The notes: generated by a model not told the origin, from the letters alone. 9,917 bases of DNA from Chloroflexota bacterium (GCA_023406965.1 JAEXTI010000262.1:1-9917); one strand, 5' to 3'; positions 1-7,103 are shown, counted from the first letter of the stretch. Numbers and translations: made by a program.

Positions 1-533
1 TGAGCGGGTATTTCCAATCGCTGGGCTTGAGCTGCGAGTCGCGTTCGTCTTCCGATTGGGCGCGCTTCTTTGGGGTGTCGATTGGGGAATTGGAATTTCA
101 GGAGCGACTGCCGCGCTCGGACAACCCAGAGCAGGGTTTTGTGGGCAACCCGCGGGACGTGGCGGGTATGATCCCGCCGAACTCGTATGGAGTGCACGCG
201 GGGCCTGTAGCGGAGCTGTTAAGAGCTTACGGCTTGCCGGCAGATGCGCGGCGCTGGATGAGCTTTGAAGACTTGCAACGAGAGATTGCTTCGGGGCAGC
301 CGGTGATCGTGTGGGTGATCGGCGGGGTGCTTCCGGGACGGGCGGTGGAATACACGGCTTCGGACGGGCAGACGACCGTGGTGGCGGCATTGGAGCACAC
401 GGTGATGATCGTGGGGTACAACGAATCGACGGTGCAGGTGGTGGACGGCGGCGCGTATTACAGTGTGAGCGTGTCGCGTTTCTTGACCTCGTGGGGGGTG
501 TTGGAGAACCAGGCGGTGGTGTACGGGGAATAA
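1..533 (+). CDS. C39-family cysteine peptidase, 3' part (5' end outside window)
   Basis: The frame is open from position 3 at the window edge to the TAA at 531-533, giving 176 visible residues; the N-terminus is missing. A TTG at 27 could pose as a start, but the reading continues upstream as SGYFQSLGLSCES, so a truncated gene is more likely. The order of motifs matches C39-like (papain-fold) peptidases: the catalytic Cys in GLSCES (codon 33-35), a region NPRDVAGMIPPNSYGVHAGPVAELLRAYG-like in layout, then ASGQPVIVWV, the catalytic His in LEHTVMIVGYN (codon 396-398), and the third-residue Asp in VQVVDGG (codon 444-446). All three expected active-site residues are therefore present. Members of this group are usually exported and act as stand-alone cell-surface peptidases or peptidase-like domains at the end of larger proteins; the substrate cannot be predicted. 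No transporter gene is visible nearby, so a bacteriocin-exporter role has no support here. Confidence 0.8.
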   Translation, partial: SGYFQSLGLSCESRSSSDWARFFGVSIGELEFQERLPRSDNPEQGFVGNPRDVAGMIPPNSYGVHAGPVAELLRAYGLPADARRWMSFEDLQREIASGQPVIVWVIGGVLPGRAVEYTASDGQTTVVAALEHTVMIVGYNESTVQVVDGGAYYSVSVSRFLTSWGVLENQAVVYGE

Positions 534-544
534 GAACAATTGAC

Positions 545-588
545 GCGGGACTAAAGTCCCTGCTCAGTACATGAAAGCCCTTCGGGCT
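545..588. repeat. REP-like double palindrome
   Basis: Two short palindromes lie 15 bases apart just after the peptidase gene. The first is GGGAC-taaa-GTCCC (547-560), flanked by GC/GC with a one-base bulge. The second is AGCCC-ttc-GGGCT (576-588). Paired short palindromes of this look, with GGGACTAAAGTCCC and AGCCC...GGGCT cores, resemble the dispersed REP-type elements linked to REP-associated tyrosine transposases. That link is family knowledge and inference; only one copy is visible here and no such transposase gene is in the window. There is no T-run after either stem, so a terminator is less likely. Confidence 0.5.
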
Positions 589-673
589 AGAGAGCGGTAG
601 TTTTGCAGCAGTTTCAACGAATTTGGCTTCATGGGGCGGGGAGAATTCGGGGAAAGCTCAAGTGGAATAGAAT

Positions 674-708
674 CACGCCCTGCTTGCCAATTAGGGCAGC
701 AGGGCGTG
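674..708 (-). terminator. Hairpin terminator of the marR-yceI operon
   Basis: A perfect 10-bp stem, CACGCCCTGC (674-683) with GCAGGGCGTG (699-708), encloses a smaller TGCC/GGCA stem. It begins 22 bases past the stop of the minus-strand YceI gene. On the minus strand the hairpin is followed by ATTCTATT, a modest T-rich tail, which suits an intrinsic terminator for yceI. The plus-strand side is followed by TAATTGTCAAT, so it may also stop traffic from the other side. Confidence 0.6.
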
Positions 709-729
709 TAATTGTCAATGGGGTAAAGG

Positions 730-1278
730 TCAGGCTGCGGCAGCAGCTTCAGGCTCGGGGGTTTTGACCAGCTCGACCTCGATACTGACGTCCACATCCT
801 CGCCGACGAGCATGCCGCCGGTCTCGAGGGCAACGTTCCAGACCAGGCCGAAGTCCTTGCGGTTGATGCGGGTGGTGGCGGCGAAGCCGGCAACCTGCAT
901 GCCCCAGGGGTTCTTGAGAATGCCGAAGTGCTCTACGTTGAGGGCGACTTCTTTGGTGACGCCGCGGATGGTGAGATCGCCGATGAGTTTTGCGGTCATT
1001 TCACCCGTGCGCTCGACACGCTTGCTGCGGAAGGACATGGTGGGGAATTCTTCGCTGTTGAAGAAATCAGCGGAGCGTAGGTGATTGTCACGCTGGCCGT
1101 CGCGGGTGTTGACGCTGGCGGTCTCGACATCCACGCTGACGGTGGTGTTGGTGGGCTCGATCTCGTCGAGGTCGACAGAACCACTAAATTTTTCAAATTC
1201 GCCACGCACTTTGGTGACCATCATGTGGCGCACCGAGAATTGAACATGAGTGTGGGCGGGGTCAATTTGCCAGGACAT
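730..1278 (-). CDS. YceI family protein (lipid-binding lipocalin-like fold)
   Basis: The 182-residue product reads MSWQIDPAHTHVQFSVRHMM... and matches the YceI family over its whole length: the opening W-x-I-D-P-A-H-T-x-V-x-F-x-V-x-H block, the middle RDGQRDNHLRSADFFNSEEFP block, the GDLTIRGVTKEV block and the late INRKDFGLVWN block. YceI proteins form a beta-barrel that holds polyisoprenoid-type lipids; the precise ligand here is unknown. No signal peptide is present, so a cytoplasmic form is likely, unlike the periplasmic E. coli relative. The start is well supported by a perfect AGGAGG (complement of 1285-1290) six bases before ATG. The tail is acidic then Ala-rich (EPEAAAAA) and looks non-essential. 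It is the second gene of an operon: only 10 bases separate it from the marR stop, and its ribosome site overlaps that stop codon. MarR next to YceI is a pairing often seen in bacteria, and expression is probably under MarR control. Confidence 0.92.
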   Translation of the reverse strand: MSWQIDPAHTHVQFSVRHMMVTKVRGEFEKFSGSVDLDEIEPTNTTVSVDVETASVNTRDGQRDNHLRSADFFNSEEFPTMSFRSKRVERTGEMTAKLIGDLTIRGVTKEVALNVEHFGILKNPWGMQVAGFAATTRINRKDFGLVWNVALETGGMLVGEDVDVSIEVELVKTPEPEAAAAA

Positions 1279-1288
1279 GAAATACCTC

Positions 1289-1786
1289 CTAAGAAACAGA
1301 TAATGGATTGGATGGATGGACGATCGAATCTGGAGATTCGGATGCTTTCAGGCCGAGCTTCTTGCACAACCGCCCGAGGATTTCTTGTTCGGCGGGAGTG
1401 AGGGCGCTCATTTCATCGGCGATGACAGCGGCCTGGCGGGGGAAGATCTCTGTGATGAGGGCTTCTCCGGCGGGGGTGAGGGTGAGGGTGATTTTGCGCC
1501 GGTCTTCCGTGTCGCGGATGCGCTGAACCAGCCCTTGTTTCTCGAGGTTGTCGAGTACGAGGGTGATGTTGCCGGAGGATTTGAGCAGCTTGGCGCTGAT
1601 CTGCCCCGGGCACAGCGGGCCGAGATGGTGGAGGGTTTCGAGGACGCCGAACTGGCTGAGGGTAAGTTCACCGAGTTGCCCGCGGTGCAGGAGGCGGCTT
1701 TCAAATGCGCCGGCTGCGCGGGTGAACTTGATGAATGTGTCCAGGGCCAGTCTGGTTCGTTCGTCGCCTTTAAAATGTGTTGGCAT
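1289..1786 (-). CDS. MarR family transcriptional regulator
   Basis: This 165-residue protein (MPTHFKGDERTRLALDTF...) has the MarR winged-helix layout. N-terminal dimer helix residues occupy about 8-35, a helix-turn-helix about 58-87 (PGQISAKLL then SSGNITLVLDNLEKQGLV), the wing about 89-107 with the family signature D-T-E-D-R-R-K-I-T-L-T-L-T-P-A-G, and C-terminal dimerisation helices to about 145. The ATG at 1784-1786 is preferred over an upstream one at 1847-1849: it has a GGAG eight bases ahead and the family alignment begins near it, while the upstream start would sit on the -35 box of the promoter. It has only two Cys residues (59 and 141), so a thiol-switch mechanism such as OhrR's is not evident; the inducer is unknown. 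The gene precedes yceI by 10 bases and probably represses its own operon. Confidence 0.9.
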   Translation of the reverse strand: MPTHFKGDERTRLALDTFIKFTRAAGAFESRLLHRGQLGELTLSQFGVLETLHHLGPLCPGQISAKLLKSSGNITLVLDNLEKQGLVQRIRDTEDRRKITLTLTPAGEALITEIFPRQAAVIADEMSALTPAEQEILGRLCKKLGLKASESPDSIVHPSNPLSVS

Positions 1787-1820
1787 CAAATATCTCCAGT
1801 TCAAATCTTTCGATGTTGAA

Positions 1821-1849
1821 ATAATAACAAATTGGAGGGTATTTGTCAA
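1821..1849 (-). promoter_or_regulatory. Sigma70-type promoter of marR-yceI
   Basis: On the minus strand a perfect TTGACA (complement of 1844-1849) is followed by exactly 17 bases and TATTAT (complement of 1821-1826). Transcription would begin near 1814, leaving a short leader of about 28 bases before the marR ATG. This is the clearest promoter in the window. Between the -10 box and the start codon an imperfect dyad, TTCAA...TTGAA with inner ATC/GAT, could be a second protein-binding site. Confidence 0.8.
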
Positions 1850-1850
1850 G

Positions 1851-1864
1851 TTAGAAGATTCTAA
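1851..1864. promoter_or_regulatory. Candidate MarR operator, 14-bp perfect palindrome
   Basis: TTAGAA-GA-TTCTAA is a perfect inverted repeat lying one base upstream of the -35 box of the marR promoter. MarR proteins are dimers that bind near-palindromic AT-rich sites of about this size at their own promoters, so this is the best operator candidate. Binding is inferred. Position upstream of, rather than over, the boxes leaves activation as well as repression open. Confidence 0.5.
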
Positions 1865-1900
1865 TGTGGGAAAGAATGTAGAGGGTTGTGGATTCAGATT

Positions 1901-2000
1901 TCACCCTCACCCTGGCCGGGCCAGGGTCACCCGCGCCGTCAAAGCTCGGCGCGACCTCTCCCTGGCTCTCGCCAGAGCGCCGAAGCGGCGAGGGAGAGGT
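1901..2000. repeat. Composite intergenic repeat of three tandem stem-loops
   Basis: Three strong inverted repeats follow one another almost without gaps. Stem 1 is ACCCTGGCC-g-GGCCAGGGT (1909-1927). Stem 2 is CGCGCCG with an 8-base loop and CGGCGCG (1932-1953). Stem 3 is ACCTCTCCCT (1954-1963) with AGGGAGAGGT (1991-2000), a 10-bp outer stem with a further CGCC/GGCG stem inside. The block begins with TCACCCTCACCC. It lacks any usable open frame and has no T-run, so it resembles a dispersed, non-coding, MITE- or REP-like element rather than a terminator. It sits between the divergent marR and methyltransferase promoters. Copy number cannot be judged from one window. Confidence 0.6.
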
Positions 2001-2049
2001 GTAGATTAGGGCCAACAAATTCGCAAGGTGGTTTTGGGGGGAGATGCTT

Positions 2050-2055
2050 TATAAT
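2050..2055 (+). promoter_or_regulatory. Putative -10 box for the FkbM gene
   Basis: A perfect TATAAT occurs 51 bases before the chosen ATG at 2107. No good -35 hexamer lies 16-18 bases upstream (the sequence there is GTGGTT-like), so the promoter is weakly supported or needs an activator. If real, transcription would start near 2062, which excludes the earlier in-frame ATG at 2044 as a start. Confidence 0.4.
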
Positions 2056-2106
2056 TGCGCCTGTGAGCGTTCAACTCTTGTATCAAATATCGCAGGCAAA
2101 AAATCG

Positions 2107-2976
2107 ATGAATCCATTGTTGAAGGCTGCGGCCTTTTTTGCGCGGATTTTACCCGCGCCGGTGAAACGGGCGGTATATGGGTTCCGACCCCTGGCGCGGC
2201 TGGTGCGGCGGACGCTTAACCGGGCGGCCCCGCAAGGCTTGAGCGAGGCGCAGGTGGCGGCGGGAGATTTGCAGGGCTTTACCCTGGCGTTGGACATGCA
2301 GACTGAAAAAGATTACTGGCTGGGGATGTATGAGCCGGAGTTACAGCGCGCGCTGCGCGATTGGGTGAAGCCTGGCGCGGTGATGTTTGACGTGGGGGCC
2401 AACATTGGCTATGTGAGCCTGCTGTTGGCTCGCGCGGGGGGCGAGAACGGGCGAGTGACGGCGTTTGAGGCGCTGCCCGCTAACGTGGCCCGTACACGGC
2501 GCAACCTGGCCTTGAACGGAATGGATCGGCGGGTGAACGTGGTGCACGCAGCGGTGATCGACCGGGCGGGCACGGCGCGCTTCCTGGTGCATCCTTCCAA
2601 CGCGATGGGCAAGGCGGTTGGCTCGGCGGGGCGGGATATCGCCGACGCTTACGTGCAGGAGATCGAGGTGCCGGGGGTGGCCCTGGATGATTTCGCCTAT
2701 GGGGCGGAAGGGGCAATCCCACAGGTGATCAAAATGGACATCGAGGGCGGCGAGGTGCTTGCGGTTCGCGGGATGGAGCGCTTGCTGACCGAGGCGCGCC
2801 CGCTGCTGCTGATCGAACTGCACGGGCAGGCGGCTGCGGCGGCTGTGTGGGAGAGCTTGCGGCGGCACGGTTACGCGGTGCGACGCATGAAGGAAGGGTA
2901 TCCACAGGTGGAAGCGCTTTCCGACCTGGATTGGAAGGCGTATGTTATCGGTGATCCGGCCGGTTCGCAGGGCTGA
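2107..2976 (+). CDS. FkbM family SAM-dependent methyltransferase
   Basis: The 289-residue product carries the FkbM hallmarks in order: the SAM-binding motif I MFDVGANIGYVS at about 93-104, the acidic ribose-binding segment VTAFEALPANV at about 117-127, the family signature VIKMDIEGGE at about 207-216, and a beta strand PLLLIELHG near 232-240. FkbM enzymes usually O-methylate sugars or other hydroxyl groups in glycans and secondary metabolites; the acceptor here is unknown. The N-terminal 45 residues are basic and partly hydrophobic (LLKAAAFFARILPAP), which may dock at the membrane. The start at 2107 is chosen because the upstream ATG at 2044 overlaps a TATAAT and adds an unconserved-looking stretch; the ribosome site before 2107 is poor (AGG only). 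The gene lies 47 bases ahead of a beta-mannosidase on the same strand and may be co-transcribed with it. Confidence 0.85.
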   Translation: MNPLLKAAAFFARILPAPVKRAVYGFRPLARLVRRTLNRAAPQGLSEAQVAAGDLQGFTLALDMQTEKDYWLGMYEPELQRALRDWVKPGAVMFDVGANIGYVSLLLARAGGENGRVTAFEALPANVARTRRNLALNGMDRRVNVVHAAVIDRAGTARFLVHPSNAMGKAVGSAGRDIADAYVQEIEVPGVALDDFAYGAEGAIPQVIKMDIEGGEVLAVRGMERLLTEARPLLLIELHGQAAAAAVWESLRRHGYAVRRMKEGYPQVEALSDLDWKAYVIGDPAGSQG

Positions 2977-3023
2977 GGCCTGAGCGGGGCGGTCATTTTT
3001 TTGATAAAAAGGAAAATAGCTGC

Positions 3024-5498
3024 ATGTTTACACAATCGTTGACCTCTGGTTGGACTTTTCGACAGTTGGGCGGCGAGGAATGGCTGCCTGCCCAGGTGCC
3101 GGGCGGCGTGCACACTGATTTGCTGGCTGCCGGGAAAATCCCCGACCCGTTCTTCGCGGATAATGAATTAAAGGTGATGTGGGTCGCGGAGACGGAATGG
3201 GAATACCGGGCTACGTTCCAGTTGACCCCCGAGGGGGCAGCACAGCCGCACCTGTTCCTGGTGGCAGACGGCATCGACACGCTGGCGGATGTGTATTTGA
3301 ATGGGCAACTGCTGGGCAAGGCTGAAAACATGTTCTTGCAGTACCGTTGGGATGTGACGAAAGCGGTGAAGGCCGGGGCCAACGAACTGCGCGTGGTATT
3401 CCACTCGGCAGTAAATTTCTGCAAGATGCGTAATGCCGAAAAACCGCTGACCGGGCCGGTGGGCATGACCCTGGAGGGCGGGGTGTTTGTGCGCAAGGCT
3501 CCCTGTCATTTTGGTTGGGATTGGGGTCCCAAGCTGGCGCCGATGGGCATCTGGCGGGACATTCGCCTGGAGGGGTACGCGCAGGCCCGCTTGGGGGACG
3601 TGCATTTGCGCCAGGAGCACGGCGCGCAGGGTGTGACGATCAAAGCCGCGGTGACGCCGGAAGTGTTCGGCGAAGCGCCGCTGACCGCGAAGATGAAGGT
3701 GACGGCCCCGGACGGGCAGAGTTGGGAAACAAGCGCGCCGGTGAAAAACGGCCGGGCTGAGTTGGAAGTGCTGGTGAGCAATCCGCAGTTGTGGTGGCCC
3801 AACGGGTATGGCGCGCAGCCGCTGTATGACGTCCAGGTGACGCTGGAGAGCGACGGCAAGCAGGAAGACCATAAGGATTACAGGCTGGGCCTGCGCACCG
3901 TGGAACTGCGCCAGGAGCCGGATGAATGGGGGCTGTCGTTTGGCTTTGTGGTCAACGGCGTGCCAGTGTTTGCCAAGGGCTCGGACTGGATCCCGGCGGA
4001 TTCGTTCCCCACGCGGATGACGAAAGATTCTTGTGAGATGCTGATTCGCGGGGCGGCTGAAACCCACCAGAATATGCTGCGCATTTGGGGCGGCGGGTAC
4101 TATGAAGACGAGCGCTTCTACGACCTGTGCGACCAGTACGGAATTCTGCTGTGGCATGACTTTATGTTTGCCTGCTATGTGTACCCGCACGACGAGGAAG
4201 ATTTCATTGCCAACATCCAGAAAGAGGTGGTGTACAACGTGCGGCGGCTGCGGCACCGCGCCTGCCTGGCGCTGTGGTGCGGCAACAACGAGATGGAGCA
4301 GGGTTGGTCGGAATGGGGCTGGGGGCTGCGCACGGACGACTTGCACGTGCTGGAGAAAGCGGCTTACGAGAAGTTCTTCTACCACACGCTGCCCGGCTGG
4401 CTGGAGGACCTGGACACCGATCATCCCTACTGGCCCAGCTCGGCTTCGTCGAACACGCCGATGAAAAACGCCAACAGCCAGGAGCGCGGCGACGCGCACT
4501 ACTGGGATGTGTGGCACGGGCGGCAGCCCTTCACGGCGTACCGCAGCCAGTACCCGCGCTTTATGAGCGAGTTTGGCTTCCAGTCCTTCCCGCCGATGGA
4601 AACGGTGAAGGCTTATGCGGAGGAAAAGGATTGGAACATCACCTCGTACGTCATGGAACTGCACCAGCGCAGCTATAAGGGCAACGCGGCCATGCTGACG
4701 CAGATGACCGACACCTTCCGGGTGCCGAAGGGTTTCGCGGAGATGATGTACATGAGCATGGTGCTGCAAGCCGAAGGCATCCGCTTTGGGGTGGAGCATT
4801 GGCGGCGGCACAAGAACCGCGTGGGCGGGACGCTGTATTGGCAGTTGAACGACTGCTGGCCGGTGGCTTCGTGGTCAAGCATGGATTACTTTGGGCGCTG
4901 GAAAGCGCTGCATTACTCGGCCAAGAAGTTCTACGCCCCGGTGCTGCTGTCGATTGAAGACACGGAGACGAAGATGGATTTGTGGCTGACCAGCGATTTG
5001 ACCCGCGATTGGCAGGGAAAGGTGCGCTGGGCGCTGATGACCCTGGGCGGCGAGGTGGTGAAATCGGGCGAGATGGAAGCCGGGATTGCCGCGCTGGGCT
5101 CGAAGATGGTTTGCACGCTGGACTTCCAAGCCGAGGTCTTTGGCGGCGGCGACCGCAGCCGGGAGCTGGTGTTTGTGGCGGAGCTGCTGCAAGGCGAGCA
5201 CATGCTGACCATGCAACTGGCAACATTTGCGCCGAACAAGCACCTGGAACTGGTCGATCCGCGCTTGGACGTGCAGGTGACGCAGGAAGGTGGGCAAGCG
5301 GTGTTCACGGTTGCGGCCCGTTCGCTGGCGCGATTCGTGGAGTTGAAGCTGGAGGGCGCGGACGCCGTGTTCAGCGATAATTACTTCGATGTGCTGCCGG
5401 GCAAGCCGGTGCAGGTGAGCTGCGCGATGCCGGCGGGTTGGGATCTGGGTAAGGTTAAGGCCGCGCTGCGGGTGATGGACCTGTTCCAGTCGTTTTAA
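3024..5498 (+). CDS. Beta-mannosidase, glycoside hydrolase family 2
   Basis: This complete 824-residue enzyme should remove terminal beta-linked mannose from the non-reducing end of mannans or glycoprotein-type glycans (EC 3.2.1.25-like) by a retaining mechanism. The family layout is visible: an N-terminal jelly-roll (about 1-185) starting LTSGWTFRQ with VPGGVHTDLLAAGKIPDPF, and the CHFGWDWGPKLAPMGIWRDI block at 161-180; an Ig-like domain to about 290 ending LWWPNGYGAQPLY; the (beta/alpha)8 barrel from about 295 with KGSDWIPADSFP, RIWGGGYYE and LLWHDFMFAC; then C-terminal beta domains. The acid/base Glu is E423 in ALWCGNNE and the nucleophile is E516 in FMSEFGFQSFP, 93 residues apart. No signal peptide is seen, so it is probably cytoplasmic and works on imported oligosaccharides. 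AAGGA lies 10 bases before ATG. Length and residues argue for an active enzyme. Confidence 0.95.
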   Translation: MFTQSLTSGWTFRQLGGEEWLPAQVPGGVHTDLLAAGKIPDPFFADNELKVMWVAETEWEYRATFQLTPEGAAQPHLFLVADGIDTLADVYLNGQLLGKAENMFLQYRWDVTKAVKAGANELRVVFHSAVNFCKMRNAEKPLTGPVGMTLEGGVFVRKAPCHFGWDWGPKLAPMGIWRDIRLEGYAQARLGDVHLRQEHGAQGVTIKAAVTPEVFGEAPLTAKMKVTAPDGQSWETSAPVKNGRAELEVLVSNPQLWWPNGYGAQPLYDVQVTLESDGKQEDHKDYRLGLRTVELRQEPDEWGLSFGFVVNGVPVFAKGSDWIPADSFPTRMTKDSCEMLIRGAAETHQNMLRIWGGGYYEDERFYDLCDQYGILLWHDFMFACYVYPHDEEDFIANIQKEVVYNVRRLRHRACLALWCGNNEMEQGWSEWGWGLRTDDLHVLEKAAYEKFFYHTLPGWLEDLDTDHPYWPSSASSNTPMKNANSQERGDAHYWDVWHGRQPFTAYRSQYPRFMSEFGFQSFPPMETVKAYAEEKDWNITSYVMELHQRSYKGNAAMLTQMTDTFRVPKGFAEMMYMSMVLQAEGIRFGVEHWRRHKNRVGGTLYWQLNDCWPVASWSSMDYFGRWKALHYSAKKFYAPVLLSIEDTETKMDLWLTSDLTRDWQGKVRWALMTLGGEVVKSGEMEAGIAALGSKMVCTLDFQAEVFGGGDRSRELVFVAELLQGEHMLTMQLATFAPNKHLELVDPRLDVQVTQEGGQAVFTVAARSLARFVELKLEGADAVFSDNYFDVLPGKPVQVSCAMPAGWDLGKVKAALRVMDLFQSF

Positions 5499-5508
5499 GA
5501 AACGGCAG

Positions 5509-5537
5509 TTGAAAAATGATTAGTAACTTGCTACACT
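5509..5537 (+). promoter_or_regulatory. Putative sigma70 promoter ahead of a terminator
   Basis: TTGAAA (5509-5514) and TACACT (5532-5537) are separated by exactly 17 bases, just after the mannosidase stop. A transcript would start near 5544 and meet the strong terminator at 5566-5606 after roughly 55-60 bases. It could thus give a short RNA, or feed the secreted-protein operon by read-through. The boxes match consensus at four to five of six bases each, so chance cannot be excluded. Confidence 0.35.
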
Positions 5538-5565
5538 GTTTGTAGCTGGATTATTGTTGATCGTC

Positions 5566-5606
5566 AACCGCCTACCGGTACATTGCCGGTAGGCGGTTCT
5601 TCTTTT
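5566..5606 (+). terminator. Rho-independent terminator after the beta-mannosidase
   Basis: A perfect 13-bp stem, AACCGCCTACCGG (5566-5578) with CCGGTAGGCGGTT (5586-5598), encloses a 7-base loop TACATTG and runs into the T-rich TCTTCTTTT. It ends transcription of the mannosidase (and possibly the methyltransferase) and separates it from the next operon. A small GTTGA-tcg-TCAAC hairpin (5556-5568) overlaps its left arm and could compete with it. Confidence 0.88.
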
Positions 5607-5692
5607 CCCCCTATTCCACATTATTGAATATCCGGTAGCGTAGCGAATTTCCCGTTTCGTTGTTCTGTTTGCTTTCCATTGAGGAGGAACCT

Positions 5693-7093
5693 ATGAAACT
5701 GATTCGGCTGATCTGTGTTGTGATTCTGATGACCCTGGCAGCTTTGCTGCTTGGATCGAGCCGCCTGGCGGAAGCGCAGGGAGAAAACCCGCCTGAAGGT
5801 GAAGAAGTTATGGGGGTGATCGAGCCGCAGGCGGTCATTGCGCCGGGGGCCATTGGCATTCAGGGGCGGTTGACGGACGCCGGAGGCAACCCGCTCACGG
5901 GAACTTACTCGATCGTGTTCAGCCTGTATGAAGTGGATACCGGCGGAACGGCGATTTGCTCGGACACGAACTCGGTGACGGTGACGAATGGTTTGTTTAA
6001 TTCGTACGTCGACAACTGCTATACGGATGTAACCGGGCAAAAGGTGTGGTTGGGAATCAAGGTGGGGTCTGATGCCGAAATGACGCCGCGGCAGGTGATT
6101 CTTCCAGTGGCATATGCGCTGTCGTTGGTGCCGGGCGCAAATATCACGGGAACCGTTGACGGAATACTAACCCTCGAGAACAATACCACGAACACAGGCG
6201 ATTACGATACGTTGTCTGTGTATGGAGCTTCCACGGGAGAAGCGATAACGGCGGACGCGGATGATGGATTCGGTGTCGCTGCGTACAGCGATACAAATAC
6301 ATCCATTTTTGGATATTCATTTAACACGGAGAATCATCCCGCAATCCTGGGTTGTGTCGCTGATGTTGCCGGTACCTGTGACCCCAAACTTGCTTCAAAT
6401 CCAGCCGGGCTTTTTGGCTTCAGCACGGAGGGAGATGGCGTGCAAGGGCAAACCACGGATCTGTTCAGCCGGGGAGTGTTTGGATACCACACTGGAGGCG
6501 GCGTGGCTTTGGGTGGATACAGTAATTCGGCGGATACTACCAACCACTGGTACCCTACATTGAGCCTGGTGCAAGCGAATTCTTCCGGAGATTTCGTGGT
6601 CGGGTACAGTTCAGTTCAGGGCACGCGTTACTGGCGGGTGGATCGAGGGGGGAATGGTTATTTTAATTCTATAAACTATGCCGGCGCAGACTTCGCCGAG
6701 CAGATTGAAGTGACCGGCGACGAGGCAGATTATGAGCCGGGGGATGTAATGGTGATCAGCACGCAGGCGGACCGGGTGGTGGAACTCTCGACGAGTGCTT
6801 ATTCCACGGCAGTGCTGGGGGTGTATTCCACCGATCCGGCGGCTGTGGCAGGCGCGCCGGACACTGACGACCTGTTGGGCGGGGTGCCAGTGGCGATTGT
6901 GGGGATTGTGCCGTGCAAGGTTTCGGCGGAAAACGGGCCGATTCAACGCGGGGATTTGCTGGTGACCTCGTCAAGACCAGGATATGCAATGCGCGCGGGG
7001 CCGAACCCTCCGCAGGGGACGGTGTTGGGCAAGGCCATGCAGCCTTTGGAGAGCGGCACGGGCGTGATTACGATCCTGGTGACGTTGCAGTAA
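5693..7093 (+). CDS. Secreted multidomain beta-rich surface protein
   Basis: The 466-residue product has a clear signal peptide (MKLIRLICVVILMTLAALLL..., cleavage probably after AEA near residue 29). Three regions follow. Residues about 50-145 form an N-terminal domain (IQGRLTDAGGNPLTGTYSI, FSLYE, NGLFNSYV, EMTPRQ, PVAYAL) of a type found at the start of many secreted bacterial fibre-like proteins. Residues about 150-325 are Gly/Ser/Asn/Thr-rich with loose repeats such as SIFGYS, GLFGFS, GVFGYH and ALGGYS, suggesting a beta-helix or trimeric stalk. Residues about 329-466 form a C-terminal domain (GADFAEQIEV, PGDVMVI, VLGVYST, VPVAIVGIVPCKV, ENGPIQRGDLLVTSSRPGYAM, LGKAMQPL) that resembles intramolecular-chaperone or peptidase G2-like ends of tail-fibre proteins; that likeness is inferred. 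The start follows a strong AGGAGG (5682-5687) by five bases; an earlier in-frame start at 5660 would put 11 extra residues before the signal peptide. Function is unknown; a structural or adhesive role is likely. Confidence 0.75.
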   Translation: MKLIRLICVVILMTLAALLLGSSRLAEAQGENPPEGEEVMGVIEPQAVIAPGAIGIQGRLTDAGGNPLTGTYSIVFSLYEVDTGGTAICSDTNSVTVTNGLFNSYVDNCYTDVTGQKVWLGIKVGSDAEMTPRQVILPVAYALSLVPGANITGTVDGILTLENNTTNTGDYDTLSVYGASTGEAITADADDGFGVAAYSDTNTSIFGYSFNTENHPAILGCVADVAGTCDPKLASNPAGLFGFSTEGDGVQGQTTDLFSRGVFGYHTGGGVALGGYSNSADTTNHWYPTLSLVQANSSGDFVVGYSSVQGTRYWRVDRGGNGYFNSINYAGADFAEQIEVTGDEADYEPGDVMVISTQADRVVELSTSAYSTAVLGVYSTDPAAVAGAPDTDDLLGGVPVAIVGIVPCKVSAENGPIQRGDLLVTSSRPGYAMRAGPNPPQGTVLGKAMQPLESGTGVITILVTLQ

Positions 7094-7103
7094 AGGAGGG
7101 AGT

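Noticed and set aside
547..588. The palindromes after the C39 gene as intrinsic terminators
   Set aside because: Neither stem is followed by a T-run; a dispersed repeat explains the pair better.
1787..1849. Longer MarR start at 1849
   Set aside because: That ATG falls on the TTGACA of the operon promoter, and the ATG at 1786 has its own SD site.
2044..2106. Extended N-terminus of the FkbM gene from ATG 2044
   Set aside because: It would include a TATAAT at 2050-2055 and adds residues with no likeness to the family; ATG 2107 is preferred.
2977..3005. T-run (2995-3002) after the FkbM gene as a terminator
   Set aside because: Only 3-4-bp GGCC-type stems precede it, too weak to call an intrinsic terminator.
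3168..4811. Long minus-strand open frame of 547 codons inside the beta-mannosidase
   Set aside because: It lies antisense to a clearly real enzyme with conserved catalytic residues; its His/Arg/Pro-rich product is typical of the shadow of a GC-rich gene.
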